Assembly (NCBI RefSeq): GCF_001426405.1
Contig: NZ_LMEP01000010.1
Coordinates: 1-64,000 of the forward strand
DNA length: 64,000 bases
Reading direction: 5' to 3'
Source: Streptomyces sp. Root1304
GTDB lineage: Bacteria; Actinomycetota; Actinomycetes; Streptomycetales; Streptomycetaceae
Shown: one piece after another, positions 43,086 to 50,332 of the stretch
How positions within the stretch are numbered: position 1 is the stretch's first letter
How the letters are laid out: every line of letters starts with the position of its first letter
Position numbers and translations under genes: made by a program
Notes under the pieces: model-generated
What the model was told of the DNA's origin: nothing
The model's database searches: none
What the model saw: the letters and a program-made list of their open reading frames with translations, nothing else

Positions 43086-44606
43086 TCAGCCCCGCAGCCG
43101 GTCGAGGACGGCCCGCATCGCGCGCTCCACGGCCGCGCGGGACTCCTCGGTGCGGTCCACCGCCTCGAAGCCGTGGTGTCCGTTCGGCACGTCGACGATC
43201 TCGACGTCGGTCCCGTTCTTCACGGCGGCGGTCAGGAACTCCTCGACCGTCGCCGTGAAGGCCGGGTGCTCGAGTCCGGCCCGGGTCAGCACCACCGGCG
43301 GCGCGGCGGCCGTGCCGAGCGCGTCCACCGGGCGGAAGCGGGAATCGACCGTCCGCCAGCCGGGCAGCGGGGCCAGGGCGGGATACGTCGCGGCCAGGCA
43401 CCGCAGCCAGGGCGGGGGCGCGGCGAGCCAGTCCGCCGCGAGCAGCCCGCCCGTGGAGAAGAACCAGAGCGCGATCCGGTCCCCGTCGACCCTCGGGTCG
43501 GCGCGCACCAGCGCGACGGCCTCGGCCAGGTCCTCGGCGGCGAGCGGGTAGTCCGCGAGACCGTGCAGCCGGTGGTCCAGGGTCACGCCGACCACACCCA
43601 GGCTCGCCGCGTAGCGGCCGTACCCGAGGAAGAACGGGGTGTCGCGCGGGGTGGGCCGCTGGTCGGGGGCGACGGGCCCGCCGTGCACGAAGACCACGGC
43701 CGGCCGGGGCCCGTCCGCGTCCGGCAGGTGGAGGTCGTACCTGCCCCGGCGTTCGCCGCGCCCCTCGGGCACGTCCAGGAGGAACGGCAGGTCGTGCGCG
43801 GGCCGTTCGTGCACCTCCTCCGGCGCGGTCACCCGGTGCCCCTCCCCGGCCGCCGCGCGCAGCAGCGCCTCGGCGAGAACGGCCGGGGCCGAGAGCATCG
43901 GCCAGTGGCCGGTGTCGACCTCCAGGAAGCGCACCCGCTCGTCGGCCAGCGCGAGGAACTGCGGCGGCCCGGACTCCACCAGCATCCGCACCAGGTCGAC
44001 GCTTCCCCCGTTCGCGGTGCACAGGACACCCGTGGACGGCAGCGCCGCCGCCGCTCCGGTCAGCCGGAGCGGCCCGGTGAGCGTGCCGGCCGGCTGCGGC
44101 ACGGCGAGGCGCTCCAGCCGTTCCAGCGCCCCGGCCGGAATCCCTTCGGTACTGCCCCAGCGCGCCCAGTCGCCCGGCCGCGGCGGCGCGACCGTCGCGA
44201 CGTCCTCGCCGCTGCGGGCCGCCTCGGCCAGCCGGGCGCGGACCTCGGGGTCGGGTACGGAGTCCACCCAGGCGGCACCGTTCTCGGGCAGGGCCGTGTC
44301 GATCGAGACGATCCGGGCGACGCGGCCTGCGCGCCGGTCGGCGGCGCCGAACACCGGGAACAGGCCGTAGCCGTGCCCCACGAGAACCACCTCGGGCGCG
44401 TCGATCCCGTCGACCAGCCGGACGAGGTCCTCGATGTGCGCCTCCAGATCGACACCGGCTCCCGCACCGGTGTCCGCCCGCCGCCCGCCGAGGCCGGGCA
44501 GGGTCACCGGGTACGCCTCGGCCCCCGCGTCCCGCAGCAGGACGGCCGCCTCCTCCCACACCCAGCCTCCGGTGAAGGGGCCCGGCACCAGCACGAACGC
44601 CGTCAT
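43086..44606 (-). CDS. Fused double alpha/beta hydrolase, first half lacking its nucleophile
   Basis: This 506-residue protein joins two alpha/beta-hydrolase domains. Residues 1 to about 235 resemble salicylate-esterase/methylketone-type hydrolases (FVLVPGPFTGGWVWEE), but the nucleophile elbow reads VGHGYG, with Gly where GHSYG has Ser, so this half is probably inactive. Residues from about 265 to the end form a second hydrolase with an oxyanion HGG (VVFVHGGPV, about 305), a Ser in FFSTGG (about 390, an unusual elbow) and a late His in PNGHHGF. The second half probably carries the activity. The gene diverges from a MerR regulator and has a promoter with the 19-base spacer typical of MerR activation. 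The substrate is unknown. Confidence 0.82.
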   Translation of the reverse strand: MTAFVLVPGPFTGGWVWEEAAVLLRDAGAEAYPVTLPGLGGRRADTGAGAGVDLEAHIEDLVRLVDGIDAPEVVLVGHGYGLFPVFGAADRRAGRVARIVSIDTALPENGAAWVDSVPDPEVRARLAEAARSGEDVATVAPPRPGDWARWGSTEGIPAGALERLERLAVPQPAGTLTGPLRLTGAAAALPSTGVLCTANGGSVDLVRMLVESGPPQFLALADERVRFLEVDTGHWPMLSAPAVLAEALLRAAAGEGHRVTAPEEVHERPAHDLPFLLDVPEGRGERRGRYDLHLPDADGPRPAVVFVHGGPVAPDQRPTPRDTPFFLGYGRYAASLGVVGVTLDHRLHGLADYPLAAEDLAEAVALVRADPRVDGDRIALWFFSTGGLLAADWLAAPPPWLRCLAATYPALAPLPGWRTVDSRFRPVDALGTAAAPPVVLTRAGLEHPAFTATVEEFLTAAVKNGTDVEIVDVPNGHHGFEAVDRTEESRAAVERAMRAVLDRLRG

Positions 44607-44644
44607 GGTCGTCTCCTCGGCACATCAGGGGTCGTTGTGCCGCC

Positions 44645-44675
44645 ACGCTAGGAACTCCCCCTGCGGGAGATTCAA
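44645..44675 (-). promoter_or_regulatory. MerR-type promoter of the double hydrolase gene
   Basis: On the minus strand TTGAAT (44675-44670) and TAGCGT (44650-44645) are 19 bases apart, the overlong spacing that MerR activators correct. The spacer carries the dyad CTCCC-N5-GGGAG (44655-44669). The divergent MerR gene starts at 44770. Confidence 0.72.
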
Positions 44676-44769
44676 GTCCGGTGCGACGGCGGCCCCGTGC
44701 CGCACACTGAGGTCGACCACCAGAGACGGACGCGGGGTTCCTGACGGGCCCCTGAGGGAGGCTCACGTC

Positions 44770-45705
44770 GTGTCGACCGACGGGCTGTGGAGCATCGGGG
44801 AGCTCGCCGCACGCGCGGGGACCACCGTGAAGACCGTGCGCTACTACTCCGACCGGGGACTGCTGCCGGAGCCGGTGCGCAGCTCCGGCGGGCACCGCAG
44901 ATACGGCCCCGAGGCGCTCGACCGGCTCGTCCTGATCCGTTCCCTGCGCTCCCTCGACCTGCCCGTCCCCGAGGTCGAGCGGGTCCTCGGCCGTGACGAG
45001 GCACTGGAGGAGGCCCTCGACGAGGCCGTGGCGGACCGGTTGAGCGAGCTGGGTGGCCAACTGGCCGCGTTGCGCTGGCGCGAGGCCTCGCTGCGGGTGG
45101 TCCGTGACGCCCCGGCCGGGGAGCGGTCCGACCGGTTGCGGCTGGTCGGCGCGGTGCCGATGCCGCCCGACACGACGGCGCTGGCGCGGTTCTGGCGTCG
45201 TGTCCTGCCCGCCCGGCTGCCGGGCCGGGTGGTGACGGCGGTCCTGGACTCGGTGGTGCCGACGGCCCCGGCGGAGCCCACTCCCGCGCAGGTGCTGGCC
45301 TTCGCGCGGCTGCACGACCTCGTCTCGGTCCGGCGCCTCGACGAAGCGGAGGTGCGGGCGGCCCGTCCGCTGCCGGACGGGGAGTACCGGCCGGACGTGC
45401 TGTACGAGGGGCTGGCGGAGGCGTACGAGGCGGCCTGGGAGGCGGTACGCACCGGGCGGGGCCCGGCGGACGCGGAGGTCCTGGACGGGTTCGTCGCCGC
45501 CTACGCCCATGCGCTCGGGGTCCGCGACACCCCGGCGTTCCGGCTCCGGCTGACCGGTCTCCTGGCCGGCCGGGAGGGCCCTGTGATCGTCCGGTACTGG
45601 AAGCTCGCCGGCATCCTCTTCGCCCCGGGCGAGCCGGTCCTCGGCGTCCTCCACCACCAGCTCGCCACGGCGCTGCGGGTCCAGGTCGGGGAGCGGACGG
45701 CCTGA
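44770..45705 (+). CDS. MerR family regulator with large effector domain
   Basis: From the GTG at 44770 (GGGAGG upstream) this is a 311-residue regulator. The MerR HTH is WSIGELAARAGTTVKTVRYY (about 6-26) with the wing SGGHRRYGPEAL. A short coiled-coil follows. The remaining 200 residues form an effector domain with no metal-binding cysteine pattern, so it probably senses an organic ligand or drug (BltR/TipA-like rather than metal-sensing). It probably activates the adjacent hydrolase gene through the 19-base-spacer promoter. The large C-terminal part has no motif I can name. Confidence 0.9.
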   Translation: MSTDGLWSIGELAARAGTTVKTVRYYSDRGLLPEPVRSSGGHRRYGPEALDRLVLIRSLRSLDLPVPEVERVLGRDEALEEALDEAVADRLSELGGQLAALRWREASLRVVRDAPAGERSDRLRLVGAVPMPPDTTALARFWRRVLPARLPGRVVTAVLDSVVPTAPAEPTPAQVLAFARLHDLVSVRRLDEAEVRAARPLPDGEYRPDVLYEGLAEAYEAAWEAVRTGRGPADAEVLDGFVAAYAHALGVRDTPAFRLRLTGLLAGREGPVIVRYWKLAGILFAPGEPVLGVLHHQLATALRVQVGERTA

Positions 45706-45726
45706 CGGCGCCCTGCCCGGGCGCTG

Positions 45727-45948
45727 GTGTCGGTGGACGCGGTGGCGGAGCTCTCGGCGGCCGCCGCCGCGCCGGCCGTCCCCGCGCTCGCCGGGGCGCT
45801 CGGTGACGCGAACTCGGACGTCCGCAAGGCCGCCGTCCTCTCGCTCCTCGCCCATCGCTCGGACGTCGCGGCCCGGACGGCTCTCGCGGGGGCGGCCGGG
45901 GACCCCGACGCCGATGTACGGGCCTACGCCTCCCGCGCGGCGCGCTGA
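45727..45948 (+). CDS. Short HEAT-repeat protein or remnant
   Basis: A 73-residue ORF from GTG 45727 contains about two HEAT repeats (APAVPALAGALGDANSDVRKAA, then DPDADVRAYASRAAR with the typical D-VR pattern). It starts 21 bases after the MerR stop, and its end overlaps the convergent GNAT gene by 25 bases. HEAT proteins normally have many more repeats, so this could be the leftover end of a larger gene. Confidence 0.5.
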   Translation: MSVDAVAELSAAAAAPAVPALAGALGDANSDVRKAAVLSLLAHRSDVAARTALAGAAGDPDADVRAYASRAAR

Positions 45949-46556
45949 GCCGCACGGGCGGGCCGGGGCCCCGCCGCCGTGTGGAGGTGCTGGGCCCTCG
46001 GCCGGGCGGGCGGGGCTGCCCGAAGGGTGTCGGTGAGGGCGTAGCCGCAGGCCAGGGCCGTCCGGCAGGATCCCTCGTTGCCCACGGCGTGCACGAGCTC
46101 CAGGGCGCGCCCCGCGAAGGGGCCGTCGTCCTGTGCCGCCCACCGGGTGACGAGGGTGAGGGCCCGGGTGGCGATCCCGCGCCCCCGCGCCTCGGGTGCG
46201 GTCCAGTAGCCGACGCGCACGGGCGTCGCGCCGACGCCGGTGAGGGCGATGTGGCCGAGGGCAGCCGAAGGTCCGGTCGCGGTCTCCTCGGTGACCGCGA
46301 AGGCCGCCCGGCGCCCGGCCGCCCATCCCTCGTCCTGCGCGTCCACCCAGGCGCGGGCCTGCTCGGTGGTGTCCAGGTGTGTGGCGAGCCAGGCGCGCAG
46401 CTGCGGGTCGCGGTGGTGGCGCACGAGCGTCCCGGCGTCCTCGTACGTCCACGGACGGAGCAGCAGCGGGACGGTGGGGTGGTTCCGGGGGCCGTCACCC
46501 GCCCGGCCGCCCGTGCCGTCGGGGGATTCGCGGAGCGTGACGTGCGGTGGGCGCAT
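45924..46556 (-). CDS. GNAT family N-acetyltransferase
   Basis: From ATG 46556 this is a 210-residue GNAT protein of the RimJ/RimL-like group. LLLRPWTYEDAGTLVRHHRDP (about 31-50) is the typical start. The acetyl-CoA site appears as VGYWTAPEARGRGIATRAL (about 120-140), with the Q/RxxGxG/A pattern RGRGIA. The tail (about the last 35 residues) is Ala/Arg/Pro-rich and probably disordered. The acceptor is unknown. Confidence 0.87.
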   Translation of the reverse strand: MRPPHVTLRESPDGTGGRAGDGPRNHPTVPLLLRPWTYEDAGTLVRHHRDPQLRAWLATHLDTTEQARAWVDAQDEGWAAGRRAAFAVTEETATGPSAALGHIALTGVGATPVRVGYWTAPEARGRGIATRALTLVTRWAAQDDGPFAGRALELVHAVGNEGSCRTALACGYALTDTLRAAPPARPRAQHLHTAAGPRPARAAQRAAREA

Positions 46557-46702
46557 GACCGGACGGTATCCGCTCGCCCGGCCCCGGGCGCACCCGGACG
46601 GGTGGGGTTCGGTGGCACCTGGGTGAACGGGCGCATGCGCCGCCACGAGGCGGGGATGGCGCGCACGACGCACGCTGGAGGCAGGACGAGGAGGTGGTGC
46701 CG

Positions 46703-47518
46703 GTGTCGGGGCCGACGACCGGGAAGGCGATGGGAGCACCGTGCTGGCTGAATCTGGCCGCACGGGATCTCGGCGCGGCGAAGGGTTTCTACGGGGCGGT
46801 GCTGGGGTGGACGTTCCGGCACGGTTCCCTGGGCGACGCGTTCGCGGTGGCCGAGCGGGACGGCGTACCGGTGGCCGGGATCGCGGCGCTGGCCGCCGAG
46901 CCGACGATGCCGGTGGCCTGGACGGTGTTCTTCGCCGTCGACGACGCCGACACGGCGGTCGCCCGGATCAGGGAGCGCGGCGGCACGGTCGGTGTGGGGC
47001 CGGTGGCGTTCCCGCCGGGCCGTGCGGCGCTCGCCACGGACCTGGAGGGCGCGGCGTTCGGGGTGTGGGAGGGGAAGCTGGTCTCGGGCTGGCACGTCGG
47101 TGAGCGGCAGGCGCCGGCCTGGCTGGAGCTGCACACGCGCGACGCGTTCGACGCGGCGGTGTTCTACGGCGGGGTGCTCCGCTGGGCGGACGGGAGTCCG
47201 GGCCACTGCGAGGTCTCGTACGAGCACGACGCGGTGGTGCTGCGGCACGCGGGCGAGGCCGTCGCGCGCCTCGACAGCGGTCCGGTGGAGTCCGCCTCGC
47301 CGACGCCGCAGACGCGGCCCCGGTGGCTCGTACGGTTCCGGGTCCGGGACCTGGAGGCGGCGAGGGCCTCGGTGGTGGAGCACGGCGGGGAGCTGGTCCC
47401 GGGCGGCGAGCGGGGCGGGGTGCGCGCTCCGGCGGGCGAGGACGGGCGCCGGTCGTTGGTGCGCGACCCGGACGGGGCCCTGTTCACGCTGGAGGCGGAG
47501 GACCCGGGCGTGGCGTAG
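46703..47518 (+). CDS. VOC (glyoxalase/dioxygenase fold) protein, two domains
   Basis: This protein of about 271 residues has two vicinal-oxygen-chelate modules. The first starts CWLNLAARDLGAAKGFYGAVLGW (about 13-35). The second starts APAWLELHTRDAFDAAVFYGGVLRW. Members of this actinobacterial double-VOC group have no firmly known reaction. Several GTG codons are possible: GAGGAGG at 46688-46694 is best spaced for GTG 46703, while 46694 and 46697 are too close to it. A long hairpin follows the stop. Confidence 0.88.
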   Translation: MSGPTTGKAMGAPCWLNLAARDLGAAKGFYGAVLGWTFRHGSLGDAFAVAERDGVPVAGIAALAAEPTMPVAWTVFFAVDDADTAVARIRERGGTVGVGPVAFPPGRAALATDLEGAAFGVWEGKLVSGWHVGERQAPAWLELHTRDAFDAAVFYGGVLRWADGSPGHCEVSYEHDAVVLRHAGEAVARLDSGPVESASPTPQTRPRWLVRFRVRDLEAARASVVEHGGELVPGGERGGVRAPAGEDGRRSLVRDPDGALFTLEAEDPGVA

Positions 47519-47537
47519 GGCGGTCCGGGTACGGGGA

Positions 47538-47577
47538 AGGGCCCCGCCCACCGCCGAGACGCGGTGGGCGGGGCCCT
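47538..47577. terminator. Strong bidirectional hairpin terminator
   Basis: A perfect 17-bp inverted repeat (47538-47554 with 47561-47577) with a 6-base loop lies between the VOC gene and the convergent MFS gene, 19 bases from each stop. It can serve both. Confidence 0.82.
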
Positions 47578-47596
47578 CCCTGTGGTTCCCGGGTGC

Positions 47597-49075
47597 TCAG
47601 GCGGTGGCTTCGGACGGGGCCACCGGAGCGCTCCCGGCACCGGATCCGGCGCCCGCGCCGGCGGGGTCGCCGGAGCCGGCCGGAGCGAAGCGTGCCGGGA
47701 TCAGGGCGGCGACGACGGCGGCGACCAGGCCGACTCCGCAGCCGATGAGCATGGCGACGCGGAAGCCGTTCTCGGAGGGCAGCGCGTGGCCGCCGAGGGT
47801 CGTGGTCATCTGGGCGAGGACGACACCGATCACGGCGGCCGACACGGAGGTGCCGATGGAGCGCATGAGGGTGTTGAAGCTGTTCGCGGAGGCGGTCTCC
47901 TCCTGCGGGACGGCGCCCATGATGAGGGCCGGCATGGCTCCGTAGGCGAGTCCGACGCCGGTGTTGCAGATGAGGGTCACGACGAGCAGGCCCCAGGTGG
48001 AACCCATCAGGGCGAGCGAGGAGCCGTATCCGACGGCGATGACGAGGGCGCCGACGGAGAGCGTGACCTTGGGGCCGCGGGCGGCCGAGAGCTTGGCGCC
48101 GAGCGGCGCGAGGATCATCATCATCAGGCCGGCCGGGGCCATCCACAGGCCCATGGCCATCATCGACTGGCCGAGTCCGTAGCCGGTGGCCTCGGGGAGC
48201 TGGAACAGCTGGGGGACGACCAGGGACTGGGCGTACATGGCGAATCCGACGAGGACGGAGGCCATGTTGGTCATCAGGACGACCGGGCGTGCGGTGACGC
48301 GCAGGTCGACGAGGGGTTCGGGGGTACGCAGCTCCCAGCGGCCCCAGCCGAGCAGGACGACGACGGCGACGGCGAAGAGGCCGAGGGTGGTGGCGCTGCC
48401 CCAGCCCCAGGTGGCGCCCTTGGAGACGGCGAGCAGCAGGGCGACGAGGCCGACGCCGAGGCCGAGCGCGCCGGGAACGTCGAAGCGGCCGGTGGCGGGG
48501 GTGCGGCGCCCGGCGGGGGCGACGCGCCAGATCAGGATGCCCACGAGGACGCTGAGGCCGGCGGCGACCCAGAAGAGCACGCGCCAGCTGGCGTTCTCGG
48601 CGACGGCGGCGGAGAAGGGCAGGCCGAGGGCGCCGCCGACGCCCATGGAGGCGCTCATCAGGGCGATGGAGCCGCCCAGCTTCTCGGGCGGCAGGATGTC
48701 GCGCAGCAGGCTGATGCCGAGGGGGACGACGCCCATGCCGAGGCCCTGGAGTCCGCGTCCGACGATCATCGGGACGACGGAGGAGGCGAGCGCGCAGACC
48801 ACCGAGCCGGCGACGAGCGGGATCACGGAGACGAGCAGGACCCGCCGCTTGCCGAGGGTGTCGCCGAGCCGTCCCGCGACCGGGGTGGCGACGGCGCCCG
48901 CGAGCAGGGTGGCGGTGATGACCCAGGACGCGTTGGACGCGGTGGTGTCGAGCAGCTTCGGGAGGTCGCCGATGAGCGGCACCACCAGGGTCTGCATGAG
49001 TGCGGCCACGATGCCCGCGAGCGCGAGGACGCCGACGACGCCTCCGGGTCGGGCGTCGGGCTTGGAGCCGTCCAC
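47597..49075 (-). CDS. MFS multidrug-type exporter (EmrB/QacA, 14 segments)
   Basis: From GTG 49075 (GAGGGAGAA upstream) this is a 492-residue exporter with about 14 hydrophobic segments. VAGRLGDTLGKRRVLL (motif A) lies after segment 2 and VGRGLQGLGMGVVP matches motif B. The C-terminal tail is Gly/Ala-rich. It diverges from a MarR repressor, and two dyads in the gap are probable operators, a classic drug- or phenolic-responsive exporter pair. Longer in-frame starts would cross the operator region and lack ribosome-binding sites. Confidence 0.9.
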   Translation of the reverse strand: MDGSKPDARPGGVVGVLALAGIVAALMQTLVVPLIGDLPKLLDTTASNASWVITATLLAGAVATPVAGRLGDTLGKRRVLLVSVIPLVAGSVVCALASSVVPMIVGRGLQGLGMGVVPLGISLLRDILPPEKLGGSIALMSASMGVGGALGLPFSAAVAENASWRVLFWVAAGLSVLVGILIWRVAPAGRRTPATGRFDVPGALGLGVGLVALLLAVSKGATWGWGSATTLGLFAVAVVVLLGWGRWELRTPEPLVDLRVTARPVVLMTNMASVLVGFAMYAQSLVVPQLFQLPEATGYGLGQSMMAMGLWMAPAGLMMMILAPLGAKLSAARGPKVTLSVGALVIAVGYGSSLALMGSTWGLLVVTLICNTGVGLAYGAMPALIMGAVPQEETASANSFNTLMRSIGTSVSAAVIGVVLAQMTTTLGGHALPSENGFRVAMLIGCGVGLVAAVVAALIPARFAPAGSGDPAGAGAGSGAGSAPVAPSEATA

Positions 49076-49116
49076 GGGTTCTCCCTCGGTACTTCTTCGA
49101 TGGTCAGGAACAGTAT

Positions 49117-49157
49117 TGTGCATCATGCACATTGAATGCAGCATGCACAAGTTGTGC
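49117..49157. promoter_or_regulatory. Two MarR-type operator dyads
   Basis: TGTGCAT-C-ATGCACA (49117-49131) and GCACAA-G-TTGTGC (49145-49157) are perfect inverted repeats around single central bases. Additional TGCA/TGCAT motifs surround them. They lie in the 120-base gap between the divergent MFS and MarR genes and would allow repression of both. Confidence 0.7.
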
Positions 49158-49195
49158 TGGATGCATACACTCCCGCGACAGGAGAGAATGGACGC

Positions 49196-49651
49196 ATGGA
49201 CAAGCCCACCCACCTGGTCGAGTTCGAGAGCATGCTGATCGGACGGCACGCCCACCTCTACGGGCCGCGCTCCCGCGCGGCCGGCGGCCACCTCGACCGC
49301 AGCGCGTACGTCCTGCTCACCCGCATCCGGATGCACGGGCCGATGTCCATCGGGCAGCTCAGCGAGGCCTTCGGCCTCGACGCCTCCACCCTCAACCGGC
49401 AGACGGCGGCGATGCTGCGCGCCGGGGTCGTGGAACGCATCCCCGACCCGGACGGCGGGATCGCCCGCAAGTTCCGCATCACGGAGGAGGGCGAGCGCCG
49501 CCTCGAAGCCGACCGGACCTCGAACATCGAGGGCCTGGAACGGGTGATGGAGCACTGGTCCCCCGAGGACGTGGCCCACTTCGCCGCCTACCTCGAACGC
49601 TTCAACCGCGACATCGAGCGCCTGGAGGGCCGCCCCTGGCCGCGGCCGTAG
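49196..49651 (+). CDS. MarR family regulator
   Basis: From ATG 49196 (AGGAGAG upstream) this is a 151-residue winged-helix MarR protein. The HTH lies at MSIGQLSEAFGLDASTLNRQ (about 60-80), and the wing is GIARKFRITEEGERRL. Flanking helices for dimerisation are present, and the length is normal. It probably represses itself and the divergent MFS exporter and releases on binding a phenolic or drug-like ligand. Confidence 0.93.
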   Translation: MDKPTHLVEFESMLIGRHAHLYGPRSRAAGGHLDRSAYVLLTRIRMHGPMSIGQLSEAFGLDASTLNRQTAAMLRAGVVERIPDPDGGIARKFRITEEGERRLEADRTSNIEGLERVMEHWSPEDVAHFAAYLERFNRDIERLEGRPWPRP

Positions 49652-49757
49652 CCCGCCCCGTCGGACGCGGCGCCCCCTCGGCCTTCGGGCGCCGCACCGT
49701 CACCCCTTCGCGCGCCGCGCCACCTCAACTCCCCGGGCGCCGCGCCGCATTGCCGCG

Positions 49758-50126
49758 TCAGGCACCCTGCCGCATCGCCGCCTGACGGTCCGCCGTCGCC
49801 AGGGCCGTGTTGGCGAGGGCCACGAGCCCGAACGCCACCGCCCACCCCGGCTGGTCCAGGGCGAACAGCGCGAGGGTCGCCGCGCCGAAGACCAGCGCCT
49901 TCACCGCCAGGACTCCCGCCAGCGGCACCTTGATCCGGGCCTTCGGGGCGGCGAACAGGCCCCAGACGGTGGCCGCCAGGGCGGGCGCCGCCACCGCCAG
50001 CAGCAGCCGCAGCGCCGTGTTCTCCGCGCTCTCCCAGCCCCACCAGGCCAGCACGGCCAGGGCCGCGACCTCCAGCAGGAACGCCAGACCTTCGTTGAAG
50101 AGGTGCAGGGCGGTGGGCAGCTTCAT
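49758..50126 (-). CDS. DUF2568 (YrdB-like) membrane protein
   Basis: This 122-residue protein has four predicted membrane helices. The start FNEGLAFLLEVAALAVLAWWGW and the block VWGLFAAPKARI are characteristic of the DUF2568/YrdB family. Its function is unknown. GAGAGG precedes the ATG chosen, and an ATG eight codons upstream has no site. Confidence 0.82.
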   Translation of the reverse strand: MKLPTALHLFNEGLAFLLEVAALAVLAWWGWESAENTALRLLLAVAAPALAATVWGLFAAPKARIKVPLAGVLAVKALVFGAATLALFALDQPGWAVAFGLVALANTALATADRQAAMRQGA

Positions 50127-50332
50127 CGGGAACCTCTCGACGACGATCACTCGTGCGGGCCGCCCCGAGCGTAGACGCGGCTTCCGTCAGAAGTCTTTAC
50201 CTCCGGGTCCCGGCGGCGGTAACTTCCGCCCCACGCAAGATGTTTCTGAAACTTTCCGACTGCGTTTCCAGCGGCGCCGATCCCCATCCCCCAACCGGCC
50301 CCCACGGAACGCGCCTCCGCCTGGAGCATCAG

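Noticed and set aside
50235..50275. AT-richer stretch with GAAAC/TTTCC motifs before the amylase gene
   Set aside because: It could contain a promoter or regulator site, but I could not define a convincing -35/-10 pair or a perfect dyad.
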